DNA of 64,000 bases from Lysobacterales bacterium. Its GTDB lineage: Bacteria > Pseudomonadota > Gammaproteobacteria > Xanthomonadales > SZUA-5. The stretch lies in contig JALHRS010000010.1 in assembly GCA_022841325.1 (NCBI GenBank), positions 48,312-112,311 on the forward strand. Direction: 5' to 3'. Numbering within the stretch: position 1 is the stretch's first letter; the number at the start of each line of letters is the position of its first letter. Position numbers and translations under genes: made by a program. The notes beneath the pieces were generated by a model that was not told where the DNA came from, searched no databases, and saw only the letters and a program-made list of their open reading frames with translations. This document shows positions 8,790 through 15,922 of the stretch, piece after piece.

Positions 8790-9380
8790 ATGGGCGTCTT
8801 CAGTTTTCTGTCTTCCGCCGGATCGAAGCTGTTTGGCGGCAAGAAGCCGTCGGAAGTCCCCAATCTGCAGTCACTGATCCGCGATCACGTGGCCAAGATC
8901 GGGCTGCCGGACAAGCACATCCACTACTGGCTGGAAGACGAGGTCATGGTGGTGTCCGGCTGGGTCAACGACAAGCCGACCAAGGAGAAGGTGATCATCG
9001 CTGTCGGCAATGTCGAAGGCGTGGACAAGGTTGAGGATCGGCTGGTCGTCGGCGCGCCACCGGCCGCACTGACCAGGGCAGCGGATGGCCTGGTGCCCGC
9101 GGCGGGTGATGCCGCAGCGGTGACCGCCGAGGCTCCACTGGAAGCCGAGCAGTTACCCACCCGCGAACAAGCGGCGGAGTTCGAATGGAGCTCGCGTACG
9201 CATACCGTGCAGAAGGGCGACACCTTGTCGAAGATCGCCAAGGAGGTCTACGGCAACGCCGGCAAGTATCCGATCATCTTTGAAGCCAACAAGCCGATGC
9301 TCGCGCACCCGGACAAGATCTATCCGGGCCAGGTGCTGCGGATTCCGGCACTGGGCGAGGATGGCAAGCCGATCGACTGA
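8790..9380 (+). CDS. kbp: BON-LysM potassium-binding protein (Kbp/YgaU-like)
   Basis: A protein of 196 residues. A BON domain (about 20-88) is followed by an Ala-rich linker and a C-terminal LysM domain (about 138-188; HTVQKGDTLSKIAKEVYG ... YPGQVLRIP). E. coli Kbp (YgaU) has the same order and binds potassium in the cytoplasm. There is no signal peptide, in agreement. The start is supported by TCAGGAG. A hairpin at 9393-9419 ends the unit. Confidence 0.88.
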   Translation: MGVFSFLSSAGSKLFGGKKPSEVPNLQSLIRDHVAKIGLPDKHIHYWLEDEVMVVSGWVNDKPTKEKVIIAVGNVEGVDKVEDRLVVGAPPAALTRAADGLVPAAGDAAAVTAEAPLEAEQLPTREQAAEFEWSSRTHTVQKGDTLSKIAKEVYGNAGKYPIIFEANKPMLAHPDKIYPGQVLRIPALGEDGKPID

Positions 9381-9392
9381 TCAGGAATGGAC

Positions 9393-9419
9393 GGCGGAAT
9401 CGCCTGTGGCGGTTCCGCC
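9393..9419. terminator. Bidirectional hairpin between convergent genes
   Basis: GGCGGAATCGCC and GGCGGTTCCGCC pair over 12 positions (one G-U type mismatch) around a 3-nt loop. It fills the 39-nt gap between the stops of kbp (+) and the phosphatase gene (-). Confidence 0.6.
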
Positions 9420-9848
9420 CTACGCCATCATCTGACTGATGGTGGCTTCCATCGCCGTCAGCCCGGCCCTTCTTCCCAGAGCCAGCGCCTCGGCCTTGCC
9501 CGCACCGTGGATCCAGGCCGCCGCCAGGGCCATCGCGGCGCCGACCCGGTTGCCTGATCGACAATAGATCAGCACATCGCCGCAAGCCCGCGCGCGATTC
9601 AGGACGGCATCGAACTCGCGCACCAGGGCTGGCGTCAGGTCAGCGCTGCCAGCGACCGCCATCTGCAGGTAGTCCATGCCCAGTCTCGTCGCGGCAGCAC
9701 GCTCGTCGAAGTCGTTGAATTCGCTCGGCGGTCGCAGATTGATCAGCGTGCGCACGCCCATCGCCGCCAGTTCCGCAAATTCCGACTGCGCAGGCTGCCC
9801 GCTCGAATACAGACCGGGCTCCACTTCCAGAAAATTGGCCAGATTCAC
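9420..9848 (-). CDS. TIGR01244-type rhodanese-like phosphatase (Blh N-domain family)
   Basis: A protein of 142 residues resembling the stand-alone N-terminal domain of beta-lactamase-hydrolase-like (Blh) proteins. The active-site loop IYCRSGNR carries the nucleophile C96 and R101. The N-terminus EPGLYSSGQP and RTLINLRPPSE are family signatures. The start is a GTG that overlaps the TGA of the upstream exporter gene (GTGA), with GGGGAG upstream, so the two are translationally coupled. In other proteobacteria this family is found with TauE exporters and persulfide dioxygenase in sulfide or persulfide detoxification. A dioxygenase and a BigR regulator are not in this window. Confidence 0.82.
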   Translation of the reverse strand: MNLANFLEVEPGLYSSGQPAQSEFAELAAMGVRTLINLRPPSEFNDFDERAAATRLGMDYLQMAVAGSADLTPALVREFDAVLNRARACGDVLIYCRSGNRVGAAMALAAAWIHGAGKAEALALGRRAGLTAMEATISQMMA

Positions 9849-10642
9849 GATGCTCCCCACAGTCTTGGCGCCTCGCGCCACAGCATGAACGCCCCCATCA
9901 GCACCAGCATCACGGCAAAACCCTGCTTGAGCCTTTGCTGCGGCAGCCGAGCCCCGACCAGATTGCCGGCGACGGCGCCGCTGCCGCCGATCACGATGAA
10001 CTGCACGATCACCGACCAGTCCAGTCTCAGATTCAGCGCAGCCAACTGCAGAGCGTGCTTGATGAAGCCACTGTAGGCGTTGAGCGTGATCACCACCAGA
10101 CTGGTGCCGATGGCCTGGCGCATGGCCAGTCCGCCGAGCAACACCAGCGCCGGCACGATCAGAAAGCCACCGCCGATACCGACGACGCCGGTGAGCAATC
10201 CCACGGCCATCCCGTCGCGCACGATGTAACGACGACGCTGCGGCAACGGCGGGACGGCGCCCAACGCCGCCGGTGCGACACCGCCACGCAGCATCCGCGC
10301 GGCAGCGACCAGCATCACGCAGGCGAAGATCGTCAACTGCAGCGCGCCGGGCAGGAATGCGGCGAGTTGCGAACCCGCCACGGTCGCCGCCATGCCTGGC
10401 AGGCCAAACCAGAACACGCTGCGCCAGACCACATCCTTGCGCCTGGCATAGGGAATGGCGCCAATCAGGGCGATGCTGCCGACGATGGCCAGCGAGCCGG
10501 CAATCGCCAACTTGTCCGGTTGACCGACCGCGTAGGTCAGGATCGGTACCGTCAGGATCGAGCCACCCGATCCGAGCAAGCCCAGCGACAGACCGATCGC
10601 CAGAGCACCGGCGATCACGATCCACATGGCGAATTCCGGCAC
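9845..10642 (-). CDS. TauE/SafE-family sulfite or organosulfonate exporter
   Basis: A protein of 265 residues with about eight membrane segments in two halves. Each half carries a glycine-rich helix start ([34 protein letters not shown]), the hallmark of the TauE family. Its place upstream of, and overlap with, the TIGR01244 phosphatase gene suggests export of sulfite made during sulfide oxidation. The start is taken as GTG at 10642; an ATG at 10627 (MWIVIAGAL) is equally possible and lies nearer the first helix. Confidence 0.85.
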   Translation of the reverse strand: MPEFAMWIVIAGALAIGLSLGLLGSGGSILTVPILTYAVGQPDKLAIAGSLAIVGSIALIGAIPYARRKDVVWRSVFWFGLPGMAATVAGSQLAAFLPGALQLTIFACVMLVAAARMLRGGVAPAALGAVPPLPQRRRYIVRDGMAVGLLTGVVGIGGGFLIVPALVLLGGLAMRQAIGTSLVVITLNAYSGFIKHALQLAALNLRLDWSVIVQFIVIGGSGAVAGNLVGARLPQQRLKQGFAVMLVLMGAFMLWREAPRLWGAS

Positions 10643-10820
10643 CGACTTGGACTACAGCTGTTCATGGTGCCTGGCGGGTCTGATCTGCAATGATAACCGT
10701 TACTTTAGATACGCCTAATGTAGATTGCAAGCGGTGCAAAAATCGACACTGCAGTGAGTCGATTCCAGAAGCCGGCACTGCATACTCGATGGCAAGGGCC
10801 ACCCTCCATTCAGACCGTCA
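10643..10820. promoter_or_regulatory. Divergent promoter region, TauE operon / diguanylate cyclase
   Basis: 178 bases between divergent starts. An AT-rich patch (TAACCGTTACTTTAGATACG, 10693-10712) stands out from the GC-rich surroundings and is the likely promoter or operator for the minus-strand exporter operon. No operator could be assigned by eye. Confidence 0.35.
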
Positions 10821-13800
10821 ATGTTCGGCGCGCTTTCCCTGCTGACCTACTACTGCTGGATGGTCGCGATACCGGTTCGGAGCCCGGTCAACGCGATTGC
10901 GCCACTGGACGTCGCCGATATCGCTGCACCGACCTTTTCGGTGTACACGACCGATGACGGTTTGTCCGATGAAATCTGGAATTCCATCGGCTTTGACGGC
11001 CAGGGATATGTCTGGGCGGGCTCAGCCTCGAGTATCGCCCGCTTCGATGGCCGTCGCTGGGTCGACTGGCCCATGCCCGGGCCCATCGGTCTGACGCGCG
11101 ATCTGCTGACAGATGAGTCTGGCGACCTCTGGGCCATCTTTGAACGCGGGGGCCTGGCCCGTTACCGCAACGAGCACTGGGAACTGGGCGAGGAGCGTCG
11201 TTACCACTATGGCTTCTCGCAGACGCTGCGAGCCGATGGCGGTATTGATCGCTGGCTCACCCGCGACCACAAGCTGTTACGGCTGGTCAACGGGCGATGG
11301 CTCGAGGATGGCGGCAACCGGTCCTTGCCCGAGGGCAACGTCACCGCCATGGAACAGACCCAGACCCTGTTTGGCGAACAACGGCAATGGCTGGGTAGGG
11401 GCGAGACCGACACCGGTTTGCTGTACCGCCGCGTGACCGCCGGCTCCACACCCGAACCATGGCTGAAATTCACCGCACCCGAGCTGCGCTACACCAACAC
11501 CAACGACCTGCTGGTCACGCGCGATCGCACTGGCGAATCCCTGTGGGGGACGGCTTATGGCGTCGGCATATTCCGCATTCGCGATGACGGCATACGGGTC
11601 TGGAGCGCGGCGACCGGCGAGCTCCCCACCGACGCCGTCTACGACGCCGAGGCCAGCACCGACCACAATGGTGAAACTACAGTCTGGGTGACCTCGCGCG
11701 CTGGCCTGTTGCGTGTCCGCGACAATCAAGTCACCGTGTTTGATCGTCGTCACGGCTTGCCGTCCAACGCGGTTCGCCGCGTCCGCCTGCAGAAGATCGA
11801 TGGACTCGATGTGCTGTGGCTGGCGACCGAAGGTGGCGTTGCGCGCGCGGTACTGAGCCAGAGCCAATGGCAATCGGTGTCGCTGCATGGGGCCCGGGAG
11901 AACGGCATCTTCGGCGTTCTGGTGGAAGCTGACGGATCGGGTGGCGAGCGTTTGTGGACCGGCTCGGCCAGCGAAGGTCTGGCCTTGTTGCAGAAGGGCC
12001 AATGGCGGACCTTCGATGGAACGCAGAGCGGTCTGCCCCTCGACGACATCCGCCAGATCCGGCGCCTGCCCGGGCCCGATGGTCAGGACTGGCGACTGCT
12101 CAGCCTCATGGGTGGGGACCTGCTGCGCATCGACGATCAGCTCCACTTCACGCCGATGCGGGTGCCCTGGCCCAAGGACACGGACGAGGGTGTGGTCGGC
12201 ATGCACGCGCGCAGCAGCGAGCTCGGCCGCGAACTCTGGTTCGGCATGATGAAAGGCGGCGCATATCGCCTGGCTGAGGGGAAATGGCGACATTTCCCGG
12301 ACCCGGCAGGCTCATCCAACTGGCGTGTATTTGCCTTCGCCGATCAGGTCGACGTCCACGGCCGCACCTGGCTATGGGCCGCCACTGATCAGGGACTCGC
12401 ACGCTTTGACGGTCAAACCTGGTCGCTGCTGCCGGACAGCCTGGGGCTAAGCGACGGGCTGCGCGGAATCACCCTGATTCCGGATGCTGGTCACGACATC
12501 CTGTGGCTGGGTACGCTGCTGCGCGGAGTGGTTCGACTGGACGTCACCGACCCACTGTCACCACTGACTGTCAGCGACACCAGGGTACCACCGGCTCCGG
12601 ACGCCGTGGTCTACAGCATCCTTCCCGACAGCCAGGGACGCATCTATGTGTGCACCAACAACGGCGTGCAACTGCTGACTCCTGTGCCAGACGGCAGCTA
12701 CAGCGAACAGGTGTACAGACGCCGGGATGGTCTGATTCACGATGAATGCAATACCAACTCGCAACTGGTCGACGCCAATGACCGTTACTGGGTGGGCACA
12801 CTCGGCGGCCTCGGTCTGTTTGATCCGCGCGCAGAAACCTCTTCTGGTGACAACGCCCCCAAGCCGCTGCGATTGACCGAGATCCGGATCGATGGCCAGC
12901 TCTTGCCCAGACCGTATCCGGAAGAGATTTCAGTGCCGGCGGACAGCCGCGAATTGCGGCTCGAGTTCGCGCTGCTGACCGGCATGCGCGAATCCGAGAA
13001 CCGTTACCGCACATGGTTGCGCGGCGAAGAAGGCGCACCTGGCGAGTGGAGCCGCGAAACCGATCGCAGTTTCAGTCGCCTGAGCCCCGGGGACTATGAA
13101 CTGCAGATCGAAGCCATTGACTACAACGGCACACTGGCTCAGCCACTGCTGTTGAAGCTGCGAGTGCTCGCACCCTGGTGGCGAAGCGCCTGGGCCTCGG
13201 CGCTGGCGCCACTACTCGGACTGCTGACAGTCGGCGTGGCCGTGTTGATCTACAACCGCGGGCTGCGTGCCCGCCAGCGTCAACTCAAACGTCTGGTCGC
13301 CAACCAGACCGCGGAGTTGAACGCCGCCAACGAGGAACTGACGCGTCTGTCCTACCAGGATGCACTCACGGGCGTCGCCAATCGCCGGCGTTTGACCGAA
13401 GCCATGGACGCCGCCATTGCCTGGGCCATCGCACAAGGCAAGCCGATCGGACTGATCCTGGCGGACGTCGATCACTTCAAGCAGTACAACGATCAATTCG
13501 GCCACCTCGCCGGTGACGTGGCCCTGGGAGCGGTGGCTCAGGCCATGCGCAGCGCGGTGCGCGAGCAGGATCTGGTCGCACGCTTTGGGGGTGAGGAGTT
13601 CGCCTGCCTGCTGCTCGACGCCGACTTGACCCTGGTCGAACAGATCGCCGAACGCATGCGCCTGCTGGTGCAGGCGCTGCCGCCCCGAACCATCGGCAAT
13701 GATCGTCAGACCCTGACCATCAGCGCCGGCATACTCAGCACCAGACCCAGCCAGGAAATGCAAACGGCTACCTTGCTGGCGGCAGCCGATCAGGCGCTCT

Positions 13801-13874
13801 ACCGGGCCAAGGCCGACGGCCGCAATTGCGTGCGAACAGCAGACACGAAAACTCTTGCGGACCAGCGGCGTTAG
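10821..13874 (+). CDS. Periplasmic beta-propeller sensor diguanylate cyclase
   Basis: A protein of 1017 residues. An N-terminal hydrophobic signal/anchor is followed by many two-component-regulator propeller repeats (for example DGLSDEIWNSIGFDGQGYVW). Next come a Y_Y_Y-type beta-sandwich (about 690-785), one membrane helix (about 790-815), a short coiled coil and a GGDEF domain (about 840-1005). The catalytic motif is GGEEF near residue 923. An inhibitory RxxD site (REQD) lies five residues before it, so product inhibition is likely. It should sense a periplasmic ligand and make cyclic di-GMP. The hybrid lacks the histidine kinase usually attached to this propeller. The gene is monocistronic. 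Confidence 0.92.
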   Translation: MFGALSLLTYYCWMVAIPVRSPVNAIAPLDVADIAAPTFSVYTTDDGLSDEIWNSIGFDGQGYVWAGSASSIARFDGRRWVDWPMPGPIGLTRDLLTDESGDLWAIFERGGLARYRNEHWELGEERRYHYGFSQTLRADGGIDRWLTRDHKLLRLVNGRWLEDGGNRSLPEGNVTAMEQTQTLFGEQRQWLGRGETDTGLLYRRVTAGSTPEPWLKFTAPELRYTNTNDLLVTRDRTGESLWGTAYGVGIFRIRDDGIRVWSAATGELPTDAVYDAEASTDHNGETTVWVTSRAGLLRVRDNQVTVFDRRHGLPSNAVRRVRLQKIDGLDVLWLATEGGVARAVLSQSQWQSVSLHGARENGIFGVLVEADGSGGERLWTGSASEGLALLQKGQWRTFDGTQSGLPLDDIRQIRRLPGPDGQDWRLLSLMGGDLLRIDDQLHFTPMRVPWPKDTDEGVVGMHARSSELGRELWFGMMKGGAYRLAEGKWRHFPDPAGSSNWRVFAFADQVDVHGRTWLWAATDQGLARFDGQTWSLLPDSLGLSDGLRGITLIPDAGHDILWLGTLLRGVVRLDVTDPLSPLTVSDTRVPPAPDAVVYSILPDSQGRIYVCTNNGVQLLTPVPDGSYSEQVYRRRDGLIHDECNTNSQLVDANDRYWVGTLGGLGLFDPRAETSSGDNAPKPLRLTEIRIDGQLLPRPYPEEISVPADSRELRLEFALLTGMRESENRYRTWLRGEEGAPGEWSRETDRSFSRLSPGDYELQIEAIDYNGTLAQPLLLKLRVLAPWWRSAWASALAPLLGLLTVGVAVLIYNRGLRARQRQLKRLVANQTAELNAANEELTRLSYQDALTGVANRRRLTEAMDAAIAWAIAQGKPIGLILADVDHFKQYNDQFGHLAGDVALGAVAQAMRSAVREQDLVARFGGEEFACLLLDADLTLVEQIAERMRLLVQALPPRTIGNDRQTLTISAGILSTRPSQEMQTATLLAAADQALYRAKADGRNCVRTADTKTLADQRR

Positions 13875-13918
13875 ACTGAACGCGACCGTCACGATTGACT
13901 GGAATCGGGAGTCTGAAG

Positions 13919-14272
13919 ATGAACTACGTCGATGGATATGTGCTGGCGGTTCCCAACGCCAACCGCAAGGCCTACCTGGATCTGGCGATACGCGCGGCGC
14001 AGATCTTCAAGGACCACGGCGCCCTGCAGGTCGTTGAATGCTGGGGCGACGATGTGCCCCCGGGAAAACTGACGTCATTCCCGATGGCGGTGCAATGCCG
14101 GGACGACGAATCCGTGGTTTTCTCGTGGATCGTCTGGCCTTCCAAAGCCGCACGTGACACTGGAATGAAAGCCGCCATGGAGGACCCACGAATGAGCTTC
14201 GACGCGAACGGCATGCCCTTTGACGGCAAGCGCATGATCTTCGGCGGATTCCAGATCATCGTGCAGGCCTGA
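13919..14272 (+). CDS. DUF1428 family protein
   Basis: A protein of 117 residues. The motifs MNYVDGYVLAVPNANRKAY, ECWGDDVPPGK and DGKRMIFGGFQ are typical of DUF1428, small dimeric alpha/beta-barrel-like proteins of unknown role. The start is at 13919 because GGGAG precedes it. The SRPBCC gene begins 18 nt later, so the two are probably cotranscribed, a pairing seen elsewhere. Confidence 0.88.
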   Translation: MNYVDGYVLAVPNANRKAYLDLAIRAAQIFKDHGALQVVECWGDDVPPGKLTSFPMAVQCRDDESVVFSWIVWPSKAARDTGMKAAMEDPRMSFDANGMPFDGKRMIFGGFQIIVQA

Positions 14273-14290
14273 GCCAGAGGAGCGAAGCCG

Positions 14291-14764
14291 ATGAGCAGCG
14301 CCACACCCACGACGCACGAACTCACGCTCAGCCGAATCATCGACGCGCCGCGCGACAAGGTCTGGCGCTGCTGGACCGAACCGGAGTTGCTGATGAGGTG
14401 GTATTGCCCCAGACCATGGCGTGTCACCCACGCAGAGCTCGATGTGCGACCGGGTGGGCGCAGCTACGTGCTGATGGAAGGCCCCAACGGCGAACAGGCG
14501 CCCAATCCTGGCGTCTACCTGGAAGTGATTCCCGGCAGGAAGCTGGTGATGACCGATGCCTTCGATGAGGCCTGGCAGCCATCCGGCAAGGCCTTCATGG
14601 TCGCGGAAATCACCCTTGAGGATGCCGCAGAGGGCCGCACGCAGTACCGTGCCGTTGCCCGCCACTGGTCAGCGGAAGACCGACAGATGCACGAACAGAT
14701 GGGTTTCCACGACGGCTGGGCAGCCGCCGCGCAGCAACTGGAAGACCTCGCCCGTACGATCTGA
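14291..14764 (+). CDS. SRPBCC/AHSA1-domain protein
   Basis: A protein of 157 residues with the START-like AHSA1 fold: RIIDAPRDKVWRCWTEPELL at the N-terminus, then WYCPRPW, DVRPGGRSYVLM and a C-terminal helix with GWAAAAQQLEDLA. Such proteins bind hydrophobic ligands in a deep cavity. GAGGAG upstream supports the start. A strong hairpin at 14849-14875 follows. Confidence 0.88.
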   Translation: MSSATPTTHELTLSRIIDAPRDKVWRCWTEPELLMRWYCPRPWRVTHAELDVRPGGRSYVLMEGPNGEQAPNPGVYLEVIPGRKLVMTDAFDEAWQPSGKAFMVAEITLEDAAEGRTQYRAVARHWSAEDRQMHEQMGFHDGWAAAAQQLEDLARTI

Positions 14765-14848
14765 GTCTGGCCATGAGCGGCACGCTCTGCAAACGGGACC
14801 TTGATGAACGCGTACGAAGGTCCGCCACAGCATTCACCTGACACGCAT

Positions 14849-14875
14849 CCGGCAGCAGCATGACACTGCTGCCGG
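14849..14875 (+). terminator. Terminator-like hairpin after SRPBCC gene
   Basis: Exact 10-bp arms (CCGGCAGCAG / CTGCTGCCGG) with a 7-nt loop, followed by TCCTTA. It lies between the SRPBCC stop and the DUF4197 start. Confidence 0.55.
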
Positions 14876-14922
14876 TCCTTACGGCCTACAATCCAGAGTC
14901 CACCCGCTTCGAGGACGCTCAC

Positions 14923-15675
14923 ATGCGCCACTGGATCATCGCCGCATTGCTGGTTTTCAGCGCCCCGCTGCTGGCCAAGGACAAGTCGAAGGATCTGCTG
15001 AACCAGCTCACCGGCGGATCGAAGTCCGAGAGCGGTTCCAGTGCCGGTACCGGCGCCAATATCAGCGAATCCGATGCCAGCGCCGGCATCAAGGAATCGC
15101 TGGCCCAGGGCGTCAGCGCATCGATCAAGCGCCTCGGCACCACCGACGGATTCCTCAAGGATCAGGTGGTGCGCATTGCCGTGCCCAAGTCCATGCGCAC
15201 GATGGCCGATACCGCCAGCAAGCTCGGTGCCGGCAAGTATGTGGACGAATTCGAAACCTCGATGAACCGCGCCGCCGAAAAGGCGGTACCGGCCGCCGCC
15301 GACATCTTTGCCGACGCCATCCGCCAGATGACGGTCAAGGATGCGCTCGGCATCGTCCGCGGCGAGCCTGATGCCGGCACCCAGTACTTCCGCCGCGTCA
15401 CCGAGGACAAGTTGCGCGACAGCTTTCTGCCGATCGTCAGCAAAGCCACCGGCGAAACCGGCGTCACCAAGAGCTACAAGAAACTCAGCAAGAAAGGCGG
15501 TGGTCTGGGCGGCTTGATGGGCGGCGGCGATTCCATGGACCTCGATGGCTACGTCACCGACAAGGCCATGGACGGGCTCTTCCACTACATCGCCGAACAG
15601 GAAAAATCGATACGCAGGAACCCGATGGGCAGCGGTTCAGCGCTGCTCGGACGGGTGTTTGGCAAGGGCAAGTAG
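14923..15675 (+). CDS. Secreted DUF4197 protein
   Basis: A protein of 250 residues. The signal peptide is MRHWIIAALLVFSAPLLA, and the start at 14923 is favoured by GAGGA upstream. The mature protein has DUF4197 features: GIKESLAQGVSASI, the alternating helices around AVPAAADIFADAIRQMT, and YFRRVTEDKLRDSFLPIV. A glycine-rich loop (KKGGGLGGLMGGGD) precedes the last helix. It is a periplasmic helical protein of unknown function. Confidence 0.85.
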   Translation: MRHWIIAALLVFSAPLLAKDKSKDLLNQLTGGSKSESGSSAGTGANISESDASAGIKESLAQGVSASIKRLGTTDGFLKDQVVRIAVPKSMRTMADTASKLGAGKYVDEFETSMNRAAEKAVPAAADIFADAIRQMTVKDALGIVRGEPDAGTQYFRRVTEDKLRDSFLPIVSKATGETGVTKSYKKLSKKGGGLGGLMGGGDSMDLDGYVTDKAMDGLFHYIAEQEKSIRRNPMGSGSALLGRVFGKGK

Positions 15676-15750
15676 CGGCTCTCTGTTGCGACAGGCGATC
15701 ACAGGAATTGGCGAATGCCCGGCGCCTCGCACTCGATCAACAACCGCCCC

Positions 15751-15860
15751 AGCCGCGATCGCTCTGGTCGCTCCTGTGGGAGCGGCTTCAGCCGCGATCG
15801 ATCTGGTCGCTCCTGTGGGAGCGGCTTCAGCCGCGATAGAGGCTGAAACAGCTCCCACAG
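15751..15860. repeat. Tandem 39-bp REP-like repeats plus inverted half
   Basis: Two direct copies (15751-15789, 15790-15828) differ by one base and contain CTCCTGTGGGAGCGGCTTC and AGCCGCGATCG. An inverted partial copy (AGGCTGAAACAGCTCCCACAG) follows at 15840-15860. The GTGGGAGCGGCTTCAGCCGCGA palindrome is a REP type common in pseudomonads and Lysobacterales, distinct from the REPs at 18.8-20.5 kb. Confidence 0.8.
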
Positions 15861-15922
15861 CCCCGATTGCCGGCGGCGAGTGACCCGCTATAGTCCGGTT
15901 CACCCGCGCCCCGCAGACAGCC

